Below are positions 24,345 to 32,587 of a stretch of DNA of 64,000 nt, one piece after another; positions within the stretch are counted from its first letter, which is position 1; each line of letters starts with the position of its first letter. Source of the stretch: JBBROS01 sp963752225 (lineage in GTDB: Bacteria > Pseudomonadota > Alphaproteobacteria > Acetobacterales > Acetobacteraceae); contig CAVVXS010000007.1 of the NCBI GenBank assembly GCA_963752225.1, forward strand, positions 62,001 through 126,000, written 5' to 3'. Under the pieces are notes generated by a model. That model ran no database searches and was not told where the DNA came from. It saw only the letters and a program-made list of their open reading frames with translations. A program made the translations under genes and the position numbers.

Positions 24345-25117
24345 GCCGGCGTCCCCATGTAGGCGTCCTGCACGATGCGGTTGGCGGCAACGGCGGCGAA
24401 CGTGCCCTCGGTCAAGCGGCGTCCCTCGGCCATCACCACCACGTGGTCGCAGAGCCGGGCGATGGTGTCCATCTGATGCTCGATCAGCAGCAGGGCGACG
24501 CCCGAGGCGGCGATCTCGCGCAGCCGCTCGCCGATCTCGACGCCGAGGCTCGGGTTCACCCCGGCGATCGGCTCATCGAGCAGGATGAGCTTCGGATCGG
24601 TCATCAGCGCCCGGCCGATCTCCAGCAGCTTCTTCTGGCCGCCCGACAAGGCCGCCGCGGGCCGGTCGAGCAGGGGCCCCAGCCGCAGCCTGCCTGCGAT
24701 CTCGGCGGCGCGGTCGCGCAACGTGCGCTCGCGCTCGCGCGCCGGGCTGCTGCGCAGGAGCGCGGCCAGGACCTGCTCGCCGGGCTGCGCCGGGCCGAAC
24801 AGGAGCAGATTATCGCGCACCGACAGCCGCGGGCAGGCACGGGCGATCTGGAAGGTCCGCACCAGGCCGCGCCGGGTGATGCGGTCCGGGCGCCAGCCGG
24901 TGACGTCCTGTCCGTCGAACACGATCCGCCCCGACGACGGCGGCACGATGCCGCTGATGCAGTTGAACAGCGTGGTCTTGCCGGCGCCGTTCGGCCCGAT
25001 CAGCCCGGTGATGCGCCCCGGCTCCACCTGAAGGTCGACGCCGTTCAGCGCCCGCACGCCATAGAAGCTGCGGGTCACCTGCTCCACAAGGAGCAGCGGC
25101 GCCGGGCCGTTATCCAC
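24332..25117 (-). CDS. livG: Branched-chain amino acid ABC transporter ATP-binding protein, LivG type
   Basis: 261-aa ATPase, partner of LivF. Walker A IGPNGAGKTTLFNCISG, Q-loop RTFQIARACPRLSVRDNLLL, signature ALSGGQKKLLEIGRALM, Walker B LILLDEPIAGVNPSLGVEI, switch His in LLIEHQMDTI, and the LivG-type C-terminal VMAEGRRLTEGTFAAVAANRIVQDAYMG. The start is a GTG at 25117 following GGGG. It is the first gene of a seven-gene minus-strand series (livG, livF, receptor, livH, livM, GAF, aminotransferase) and is divergent from the oxidase gene across 211 bases with no other feature seen. Confidence 0.93.
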   Translation of the reverse strand: MDNGPAPLLLVEQVTRSFYGVRALNGVDLQVEPGRITGLIGPNGAGKTTLFNCISGIVPPSSGRIVFDGQDVTGWRPDRITRRGLVRTFQIARACPRLSVRDNLLLFGPAQPGEQVLAALLRSSPARERERTLRDRAAEIAGRLRLGPLLDRPAAALSGGQKKLLEIGRALMTDPKLILLDEPIAGVNPSLGVEIGERLREIAASGVALLLIEHQMDTIARLCDHVVVMAEGRRLTEGTFAAVAANRIVQDAYMGTPACAS

Positions 25118-25328
25118 CCCGATCAGCCCGCAGCCGCCGCCCGGCGTGCTGACCTCACATGCATGCCGGTTCGTCGCTGCGGTTCATGAACAGTGCCGCC
25201 ATCCCGCCGCTTTCCCGCTGATCCCTGCCATAACGCCATGCAAGCACCGCGCCCGACAATCTTCCGTTGCGCCGAACGGCGGCATGCGCCTTGCTGGCGC
25301 GGATGGCGGGCGTTGGGAGACGGAGCGG

Positions 25329-26528
25329 ATGGCAGGGCAGGCAGCGGCGCCGGGGGGCATGACGGCCGGGGTTGCCACCGCGGACGTGGTGGTGATCGGG
25401 CTGGGCGCAGTCGGCAGCGCCACCTTGCACCGGCTAGCGCTCGCGGGCGTGCGGGCGATCGGCATCGATCGGTTCAACCCGCCGCACGACCGCGGCTCGA
25501 CCCATGGCGAAACCCGCATCACCCGGCTCGCGGTCGCCGAGGGGCCGGAATATGTGCCGCTCGTGCGCCGCTCGCACGCGATCTGGCGCGAGCTTGAGGC
25601 GGAGTCGAACGAGACGCTGTTCGAGCAGATCGGCCTGCTGATGATCGGCGAGGGCGACGGCGCCCGCAGCCACGGCCATGACGGCTTCCTGCGCCGCACG
25701 ATCGACATCGCCGGCGACCACGCGATCCCGTTCGAGCTGCTGGACAGCGCCGAGATCCGTCGCCGCTACGAACAGTTCCAGGTGTCCGACGCCGAGCGCG
25801 CTTACTTCGAGCCGAGCGCCGGCATCCTGCACGTGGAACGCTGCGTGGCGGTGCAGCTGCGGCTGGCCCGCGCGCTCGGGGCCGCCATCCGCACGGACGA
25901 GGCGGTGCTGCGCATCGAGCCCAGCGGCAGCGGCGTTGCCGTCACCACCGACCGCGGCCGCATCGAGGCCGGGCGCGCCGTGTTGGCGGCGGGCGCCTGG
26001 CTGCCGGGCCTGGCGGGCGGTCACCTGGCGCGGGTCGCCCAGGTGCATCGGCAGGTGCTGACGTGGTTCGAGGCGTCCGAGCCGGCGCTCTACGACCCGG
26101 CCCGCTGCCCGCCGTTCATCTGGATGCACGGTGCCGACGAGTCGGACTACCTCTACGGCTTTCCGCTGATGCCCGGCGCACCCGGCGTGAAGGCGGCCAC
26201 CGAGCGCTACCCCGGCCATGTCGAGCCCGACGCCACCGACCGGGTCGTGTCCGCGGCCGAGGCCCAGGCGACCTACGACCGCCACGTGGCCGGGCGGCTG
26301 CGCGGCGTCGGCAGCCGGGTCATGAAGTCGGCGACCTGCCTTTACACCGTGACCCCGGACGCTGGTTTCGTGCTCGACCGGCTGCACGAGGACGGCCGCG
26401 TCATTGCCGCCTCGGCCTGCTCCGGCCACGGTTTCAAGCATTCCCCGGCGATCGGCGAACACCTGGCCGACCTGGCCATCGGCGCCACCGCCGCCGAGAC
26501 GAGCTTCGCCCTGGCCCGGTTCGGGTAG
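25329..26528 (+). CDS. N-methyltryptophan/sarcosine-oxidase-type FAD oxidase
   Basis: 399-aa flavoprotein of the monomeric sarcosine oxidase / N-methyl-L-tryptophan oxidase family, which demethylates N-methyl amino acids to formaldehyde and H2O2. The dinucleotide fold is VVVIGLGAVGSATLHRLALAG near residues 18-38, followed by the family motif DRFNPPHDRGSTHGETRITRLA. Cys337 in SATCLYTVTPD matches the covalent-FAD cysteine. The C-terminus SACSGHGFKHSPAIGEHLADL is typical. Start ATG 25329 follows GGGAGACGGAG; ATG 25359 is an alternative. Divergent from the liv-type operon, which could import its substrate. Confidence 0.88.
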   Translation: MAGQAAAPGGMTAGVATADVVVIGLGAVGSATLHRLALAGVRAIGIDRFNPPHDRGSTHGETRITRLAVAEGPEYVPLVRRSHAIWRELEAESNETLFEQIGLLMIGEGDGARSHGHDGFLRRTIDIAGDHAIPFELLDSAEIRRRYEQFQVSDAERAYFEPSAGILHVERCVAVQLRLARALGAAIRTDEAVLRIEPSGSGVAVTTDRGRIEAGRAVLAAGAWLPGLAGGHLARVAQVHRQVLTWFEASEPALYDPARCPPFIWMHGADESDYLYGFPLMPGAPGVKAATERYPGHVEPDATDRVVSAAEAQATYDRHVAGRLRGVGSRVMKSATCLYTVTPDAGFVLDRLHEDGRVIAASACSGHGFKHSPAIGEHLADLAIGATAAETSFALARFG

Positions 26529-26548
26529 GGCGGGTTTCCGGCTGGGAC

Positions 26549-28336
26549 TTAGGCCGACTTCACCACCTTGGGCGGAATCACGACGGCGATGCTGAGCTCC
26601 TTGAGCTGCGCCGGCGTCACCTCGGACGGGGCGGCCATCATCAGGTCCTCGCCCTGCTGGTTCATCGGAAACAGGTTGACCTCACGCAGGTTCGGCTCGT
26701 CGGCCAGCAGCATGACGATGCGGTCGATGCCCGCCGCCATGCCGCCATGCGGCGGGGCGCCGAAACGGAACGCGTTCAGCATGCCGCCGAATTTCTCCTC
26801 GACGGCGCCCGGCGGGTAGCCGGCGATCTCGAAGGCGCGCAGCATGATCTCCGCCTTGTGGTTGCGGATGGCGCCGCTGCTCATTTCGTAGCCGTTACAG
26901 ACGATGTCGTATTGGTAGGCGGGGATCGTCAGCGGATCCTGGTTGTTCAGCGCGTCCAGCTCGCCGGCCGGCATGCTGAACGGGTTGTGGCTGAAGTCGA
27001 TCCGGCCGGTCTCCTCGTTCAGCTCGTACATCGGGAAGTCGACGATCCAGCAGAAGCGGTAGGCGTCGCGCTCCATCAGCTCGAGCTCGTTGGCGATGCG
27101 GGTGCGGACCTGGCCGGCGAACTTGGGCGCCTCGTCCTTCTTGCCGGCGGCGAAGAACACGGCGTCGCCGGGCCCGAGGTCGCAGGCGGCGCGGATCGCC
27201 TCGACCCGGTCCGCCTCGAGGTTCTTGGCGATCGGGCCCTTGGCGCCATCCGCGTCGAAGGCGATGTAGCCGAGACCCCCGGCGCCCTCGGTCCGCGCCC
27301 ATTCGTTCAGCTTGTCGAAGAAGCCGCGCGGCCGCGACCCGGCGCCGGGCGCCGGAATGGCGCGCACCGTGCCGCCGCCGGCCGCGATCCGCGCGAACAG
27401 GCCGAAGCCGGAGCCGTCGAACTGGGCGGTGACGTCGCGGATCACCAGCGGGTTGCGCAGGTCGGGCTTGTCGGTGCCGTAGTCGAGCATCGCCTGCGCG
27501 AACGGGATGCGGCGGAACGGATACTCGTCCACCGCCTTGCCGGCGGCGAACTCGCTGAACACGCCGTGCATCACCGGCTCCATCGCCGCGAACACGTCCT
27601 CCTGCGTGACGAAGCTCATCTCGACGTCGAGCTGGTAGAACATCAGCGTGCGGTCGGCCCGCCCGGCCTCGTCGCGGAAGCAGGGCGCGATCTGGAAATA
27701 GCGGTCGAACCCGGCGACCATCGTCAGCTGCTTGAACTGCTGCGGCGCCTGCGGCAGGGCGTAGAACTTGCCCGGGTGCAGCCGTGCCGGCACCAGGAAG
27801 TCGCGCGCCCCCTCGGGCGAGCTGGTGGTCAGGATCGGCGTCTGGAACTCGTTGAACCCGCCCGCGATCATCCGGCGGCGAATGCTGTCGATCACCTGCG
27901 CACGCAGGATCATGTTGCGCTGGAGCTTCTCCCGCCGCAGGTCGAGGAAGCGGTAGCGCAGCCGCAACTCCTCCGGATAGGTCTGGTCGCCGGCCACCTG
28001 GAACGGCAGCACGTCGGCGGCCGATTGCACCACCAGCGTCTCGACCCTGAGCTCGACCTCGCCGGTGGGCAGCTTCGGGTTGACCGTTGCCGGGCTGCGC
28101 GGCACCACCAGGCCGGTGACGGTGATGACGCTCTCGACCCGCAGCGCGTCGGCGGCGGCGAAGGCGTCGGAGCCGGCCGGCAGCACGCATTGGGTCATGC
28201 CGTAGTGGTCACGCAAATCGATGAAGAGCAGGCCGCCATGGTCCCGCTTGCTGTGCACCCAGCCCGACAGCCGCGCCTCGGAGCTGGCGTCGCCGGCGCG
28301 CAAGGCGCCACATGTGTGGGTGCGGTAGGCGTGCAT
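26549..28336 (-). CDS. aspS: Aspartyl-tRNA synthetase
   Basis: Class IIb synthetase that charges tRNA-Asp (and possibly tRNA-Asn), 595 aa. The N-terminal OB-fold anticodon domain (HTCGALRAGDASSEARLSGWVHSKRDHGGLLFIDLRDHYG) leads into motif 1, then motif 2 (RDEAGRADRTLMFYQLDVEMSFV), a bacterial insertion domain (about residues 290-420), and motif 3 with the HGGMAAGIDRIVMLL Arg. The start at 28336 matches the family; an upstream in-frame ATG at 28423 adds unconserved sequence. Divergent from rnd across 192 bases. Confidence 0.97.
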   Translation of the reverse strand: MHAYRTHTCGALRAGDASSEARLSGWVHSKRDHGGLLFIDLRDHYGMTQCVLPAGSDAFAAADALRVESVITVTGLVVPRSPATVNPKLPTGEVELRVETLVVQSAADVLPFQVAGDQTYPEELRLRYRFLDLRREKLQRNMILRAQVIDSIRRRMIAGGFNEFQTPILTTSSPEGARDFLVPARLHPGKFYALPQAPQQFKQLTMVAGFDRYFQIAPCFRDEAGRADRTLMFYQLDVEMSFVTQEDVFAAMEPVMHGVFSEFAAGKAVDEYPFRRIPFAQAMLDYGTDKPDLRNPLVIRDVTAQFDGSGFGLFARIAAGGGTVRAIPAPGAGSRPRGFFDKLNEWARTEGAGGLGYIAFDADGAKGPIAKNLEADRVEAIRAACDLGPGDAVFFAAGKKDEAPKFAGQVRTRIANELELMERDAYRFCWIVDFPMYELNEETGRIDFSHNPFSMPAGELDALNNQDPLTIPAYQYDIVCNGYEMSSGAIRNHKAEIMLRAFEIAGYPPGAVEEKFGGMLNAFRFGAPPHGGMAAGIDRIVMLLADEPNLREVNLFPMNQQGEDLMMAAPSEVTPAQLKELSIAVVIPPKVVKSA

Positions 28337-28528
28337 GTCCGGCGTCCTCGAGGCTGGCGCAAACAAACGCCCGCTCCCGGTGAAGTCAAGCACGCCCGCG
28401 GCAGCAGATCCCTTGCCGAGCACCGTTCGGGCGTCGCAAACGATAAGGACAGGTAATCACCGCGCCAGCGCACGTTGCAGGGCGAGCGGCATGTTCCCGT
28501 TTGAGTCTCTGTGTGGCATAAGAATGAC

Positions 28529-29722
28529 ATGCCCGTCATGCGAGCCGTCCCAAAAAGCGAACATTCGCCGGTTCCCTCCCTGGTCACCACGACGTCCGAG
28601 CTGGCGGCGTTGTGCAGCCGGCTGCGCGCCGAGCCCTGGATCACCATCGACACCGAGTTCATGCGAGAGCGAACGTACTATCCGGAGTTGTGCGTTGTGC
28701 AGCTCGCCGGCACCGACGACGTCGCCATCGTGGACGCGCAAGCGGCCGGGCTGGACCTGGCGCCGCTCGGCGAGCTGCTGGCCGACCGGGCCGTGCTGAA
28801 GGTGTTCCATGCCGCGCGGCAGGACGTGGAAATCTTCCTCGAACGGTTCGGCACCGTGCCCGCGCCGCTGTTCGACACCCAGGTGGCGGCGATGGTCGCC
28901 GGGTTCGGCGACCAGGTCGGCTACGACGCGCTGGTGCAGGCGCTGACCGGTGGGCAGATCGACAAGGCGCACCGGTTCAGCGACTGGTCGGCTCGCCCGC
29001 TGTCGCCGAGCCAGCTCGCCTATGCCGCGGCCGACGTGACGCACCTGCGCGAGGTGTACCGGCGGCTACGCGACCGGTTGGACCAGGAAGGCCGGCTCGA
29101 ATGGGTCGCCGAGGAGATGGCGGCGCTGGACGAGCCGGGCACCTACCGCGCCGATCCGGACACGATCTGGGAGCGGCTGCGCCCGCGGTCCGGAAACCGC
29201 CGCATGCTCGCGTTGCTGCGAGCGACCGCGGCCTGGCGGGAGCGGGAAGCGCAACGGGTGAATATCCCGCGCCAGCGCCTGCTGAAGGACGAGAGCCTGC
29301 TGGAGATCGCGGCGACGGCGCCCAAGACGCCCGAGGAGCTGGCGCGGGTCCGCGGCATTACCCGCGGCTTCGCCGAGGGCCGCAGCGGCGGCGGTCTGCT
29401 GGCGGCCCTGCGGGAGGCTGCGGCGCTGCCGGACAGCCAGCTACCCGCGGCGCCGCGCGGCAAGGACGGCCCGCGGCCGTCGCCCGCGCTGGTGGCGCTC
29501 CTGAAAGTGCTGCTGGCGGCCAAGTGCGAGGAGCACAACGTGGCGCCCCGGCTGCTGGCCTCGTCGGAGGAGCTGGACCGGCTGGCTACCGAGGCCGAAC
29601 CGGACGTGCCCGCGCTCAGCGGCTGGCGGCGGGAGGTGTTCGGCAACGACGCGCTGGCGCTCAAGGCCGGCCAAATCACGCTCGGGGTCGACGGCAAGCG
29701 GGTGAAACTGGTCCGCGTCTGA
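28529..29722 (+). CDS. rnd: Ribonuclease D
   Basis: 3'-5' exoribonuclease that matures tRNA and other stable RNAs; 397 aa. The DEDDy exonuclease domain shows WITIDTEFMRERTYYPELCVVQLA (Asp, Glu), VLKVFHAARQDVEIF (Asp) and LSPSQLAYAAADVTHLREVY (Tyr, Asp). One clear HRDC domain follows (REREAQRVNIPRQRLLKDESLLEIAATAPKTPEELARVRG), and a second C-terminal helical HRDC-like region is weaker. The start is uncertain: GTG 28511, ATG 28529 or ATG 28538 all lack a strong ribosome site. Fifteen bases separate it from clcA. Confidence 0.93.
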   Translation: MPVMRAVPKSEHSPVPSLVTTTSELAALCSRLRAEPWITIDTEFMRERTYYPELCVVQLAGTDDVAIVDAQAAGLDLAPLGELLADRAVLKVFHAARQDVEIFLERFGTVPAPLFDTQVAAMVAGFGDQVGYDALVQALTGGQIDKAHRFSDWSARPLSPSQLAYAAADVTHLREVYRRLRDRLDQEGRLEWVAEEMAALDEPGTYRADPDTIWERLRPRSGNRRMLALLRATAAWREREAQRVNIPRQRLLKDESLLEIAATAPKTPEELARVRGITRGFAEGRSGGGLLAALREAAALPDSQLPAAPRGKDGPRPSPALVALLKVLLAAKCEEHNVAPRLLASSEELDRLATEAEPDVPALSGWRREVFGNDALALKAGQITLGVDGKRVKLVRV

Positions 29723-29737
29723 CCCGTTGCTCTCGGA

Positions 29738-31060
29738 ATGGTGAGTTTACGGCCGAACCCGGCACGCCTGCGCCGGCTGCGGCGGATGCCACTCGTGTCG
29801 CCGCGCCTTTGGCTCCGGCGCGCGGTGTTCTGGGCCGGCGCGGTGGCCGTCAGCCTGGCCGCGATCGCATTTGCCGCCCTGGCCGACGCCGCTGCCAACC
29901 TGTTCGCGCGGATGGCCGGCGGAAGCCCTTGGCTCGTGCTGATGGTGGCGCCGCTCGGCTTGGTGGTGTCCGTCATCATGACCCGGCGGCTGTTCCCGGG
30001 GGCGCAGGGCAGCGGCATTCCGCAGGTGATCGCGGCGATCCACCTGTCCGACCCGGCGGTGATCGCCCGCGTGCTGTCGCCGCGGATCGCGGCGGGCAAG
30101 GTGATGCTGACCTTGCTCGGGCTGCTGAGCGGGGCCTCGATCGGCCGTGAAGGGCCCACGGTGCAGGTCGGCGCCACGATCATGCATGCGATGGGGCGGC
30201 TGCTGCGGCTGCCGCGGCCCGACCTGGAACGCGCGCTGGTGTTGGCCGGCGGCGCGGCCGGCGTGTCGGCGGCGTTCAACACGCCGCTGGCCGGGATCGT
30301 GTTCGCCATCGAGGAGCTGAGCCACTCGTTCGAGGTCCGGGCCAGCGGCACCGTGCTGACGGCGGTGATCATCTCCGGCGTGTGCACCTTGGCCCTGGTT
30401 GGCAACTACACCTATTTCGGCTCCACGGCGGCGTCGGTCGACCTGGGCTCGGGCTGGCTCGCGGTGGTGGCGTGCGGCGCCGGCGGCGGGCTGCTGGGCG
30501 GCCTGTTCAGCACGCTGCTGATCGGGGCGGCGTCGGGGTTGCCGGGCCGCGCCGGCGCGTGGCTTGCGGCGCACCCCATCATCTTCGCGGCCCTGTGCGG
30601 CCTGGTGGTCGCGCTGCTGGGCTTGGTGTCCGGGGGTGCGACTTACGGCACCGGCTATCGGCAGGCCAGCAGCCTGGTGTCGGGCGCCGGCGACCTGCCG
30701 TGGTGGTTCTTCGTCGCCAAGCTCGGCGCCACCGTGGCCTCGTATCTGAGCGGCATCCCGGGCGGCATCTTCGCGCCCTCGCTGGCGATCGGCGCCGGGT
30801 TCGGCCACGCGCTCGCGGTGGTGATGCCCGGCGCGCCGGTCGGCGCGCTCGTGCTGCTCGGCATGGTCGGCTACTTCGCCGGCGTGGTGCAGGCACCGAT
30901 CACCGCCACGATCATCGTCATGGAGATGACCGAGAACCAGCATTTGACGATCCCGCTGCTGGCAACGTCGATGCTGGCCTACGCGACCTCACGGCTGGTG
31001 TGCCGGCGGGCGCTGTACGGCGCCTTGGCCCGGCGGTTCCTTCGGGGGTTGGCCCACTGA
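29738..31060 (+). CDS. clcA: ClC-type chloride channel / H+-Cl- antiporter
   Basis: 440-aa inner-membrane ClC protein with about ten or more membrane helices. Signature loops: GAQGSGIPQVIAAI (residues 88-101, selectivity Ser), GASIGREGPTVQVGA (gating Glu138), NTPLAGIVFAIEELSHSF (the proton-side Glu pair) and SGIPGGIFAPSLAIGAG. With both the gating and proton glutamates in place it should be an exchanger and not a passive channel. No CBS domains. It follows rnd by 15 bases and converges on the ppx gene. Confidence 0.93.
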   Translation: MVSLRPNPARLRRLRRMPLVSPRLWLRRAVFWAGAVAVSLAAIAFAALADAAANLFARMAGGSPWLVLMVAPLGLVVSVIMTRRLFPGAQGSGIPQVIAAIHLSDPAVIARVLSPRIAAGKVMLTLLGLLSGASIGREGPTVQVGATIMHAMGRLLRLPRPDLERALVLAGGAAGVSAAFNTPLAGIVFAIEELSHSFEVRASGTVLTAVIISGVCTLALVGNYTYFGSTAASVDLGSGWLAVVACGAGGGLLGGLFSTLLIGAASGLPGRAGAWLAAHPIIFAALCGLVVALLGLVSGGATYGTGYRQASSLVSGAGDLPWWFFVAKLGATVASYLSGIPGGIFAPSLAIGAGFGHALAVVMPGAPVGALVLLGMVGYFAGVVQAPITATIIVMEMTENQHLTIPLLATSMLAYATSRLVCRRALYGALARRFLRGLAH

Positions 31061-31105
31061 GCACGGGACCTTCGCCCCCGCGGGGCGGGACCTCGGCCCC
31101 CCGGC

Positions 31106-32584
31106 CTACTCCAGCGCGCTGGTCACCCCGAGCGTGGCGGCGAGGTGGTCCAGCCGGCGCTGCACGCCTTCGCCTTCGAATACGCCTCCTCCCATGAGGC
31201 GCAGCACGAGGCGGCCGCCGTCGAGGCGCAGGGCGGCTTGCGCCAGCAGTTCCGGCGTGCCGGCCGACAGCACGTAGGCCAGCCGCAACGCCGCGCCCAA
31301 GGTGACAGCCCGGGCAACGTCGGCGGCGTCGAGCAGCGCGCGCGCCGGGGCGAGAAACGCGGCGCCGATCTCCGCCTCGTAGCGCAGCGCGATGGCGAGC
31401 GCGAGGAAGGCGCGCGTCCCATGGGTCATGCCGACGCCGGGTTGGCGCAGCACGCGGCCGAACGACTCCTCGGCCCGGTATTCCGGGTGATCGTGGCTGC
31501 CGATGTCGGACATCCAGCAGGCAGCATGGCGCAACCGCAGCGTGGTGGTGGTTTCATTGGGGAACAGCGGCGCCGTCCAGGCGATCAGCGCCGGCGGCAG
31601 CCCGGGATCACGGCTCATCCGGTCGGCCATCTCGCGCGCGGCGGCCAGCAGCGGATCCTGCCGGCGCACGTCGGGCGCGACCTGCTGCATGAACCAGCCC
31701 TCGCGGATGCCGTTCGCGCTGAACACCACCCGGCGCGCACCGGACGCGCGCAGCAGCCGGCGCAGCACGGTCGCGGCGTAGGGCAGGTCGTCGCTGCGGC
31801 GTCGCGGCGCGCCGCCCAGCCGGTCCGGGCCGCGTTTCGGTTCCAGGATCATCGCGGTCAGCGCCCGCGCCGCCTCGTGGTCGATCGTGTAATGGTGCAC
31901 GATCCCGAGCGGGTAGTTGGTCGCATGCATGTGCACCCGCGCCAGCGCGCGCCAGGCGCCGCCGACCAAGTAAAGGTCGCGGTCGGCGCCTTCGCGCAGC
32001 CAAGGCAGTGCGGCGAGGTCGGCATCGGCGATGGCGCGGGCCCGGGCGAGGTCGTGCTCGGCCCGCTCCGACAGCCGGATCACCCCCAGTTTCAGGGTCG
32101 CGGCCTGGCGGACCCCGGACGCGTCGAGCCGCACCAGTTCGAGCGAGCCGCCGCCGATGTCGGCCAGCACGCCGTCCGCTTCGGGGATGCCGCACAGCAT
32201 GCCGGCGGCCGACAGCGACGCTTCCTCCTCGCCGGAGAGGATGCGGATGGTGGCGGCCGGCATCCGTTCCTGCAACGCGGCCACGAACTCGTCGCCGTTG
32301 GAGGCGTCGCGCACCGCGGCGGTGGCCAGCACCTCGAACGGCGCCGCATCCATGGCGCCTGCGACGGCGGCGTAGCGGGTCATGACCCGCAGCGCTTGCG
32401 CCACCCCCACCTCGTACAACTTGCCCGTCGCCTCGAGGCCGCGGCCGAGGCGGAGCACCGCTTTCTCGTTGAAGATCGCGATCGGGTTGCGGCTGCGGCC
32501 CTCGTACACCACGAGGCGCACCGAGTTCGAGCCGAGGTCGACGACGGCGCACCGCGTCGTGGGAGTGTTCGGGAGGTCGGACAA
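31106..32584 (-). CDS. ppx: Exopolyphosphatase (Ppx/GppA family)
   Basis: 492-aa enzyme that releases phosphate from polyphosphate ends (or hydrolyses pppGpp). The ASKHA phosphate loops are CAVVDLGSNSVRLVVYEG at the N-terminus and GVLADIGGGSLELVRL near residue 140; LSGEEEASLSAAG precedes the latter. The C-terminal helical HD-like domain includes AACWMSDIGSHDHPEYRAEESF. The frame begins with TTG at 32584, three bases after the ppk stop, with CAGGA upstream. Paired with ppk as the degradative half of polyphosphate metabolism. Confidence 0.92.
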   Translation of the reverse strand: MSDLPNTPTTRCAVVDLGSNSVRLVVYEGRSRNPIAIFNEKAVLRLGRGLEATGKLYEVGVAQALRVMTRYAAVAGAMDAAPFEVLATAAVRDASNGDEFVAALQERMPAATIRILSGEEEASLSAAGMLCGIPEADGVLADIGGGSLELVRLDASGVRQAATLKLGVIRLSERAEHDLARARAIADADLAALPWLREGADRDLYLVGGAWRALARVHMHATNYPLGIVHHYTIDHEAARALTAMILEPKRGPDRLGGAPRRRSDDLPYAATVLRRLLRASGARRVVFSANGIREGWFMQQVAPDVRRQDPLLAAAREMADRMSRDPGLPPALIAWTAPLFPNETTTTLRLRHAACWMSDIGSHDHPEYRAEESFGRVLRQPGVGMTHGTRAFLALAIALRYEAEIGAAFLAPARALLDAADVARAVTLGAALRLAYVLSAGTPELLAQAALRLDGGRLVLRLMGGGVFEGEGVQRRLDHLAATLGVTSALE

Positions 32585-32587
32585 CGG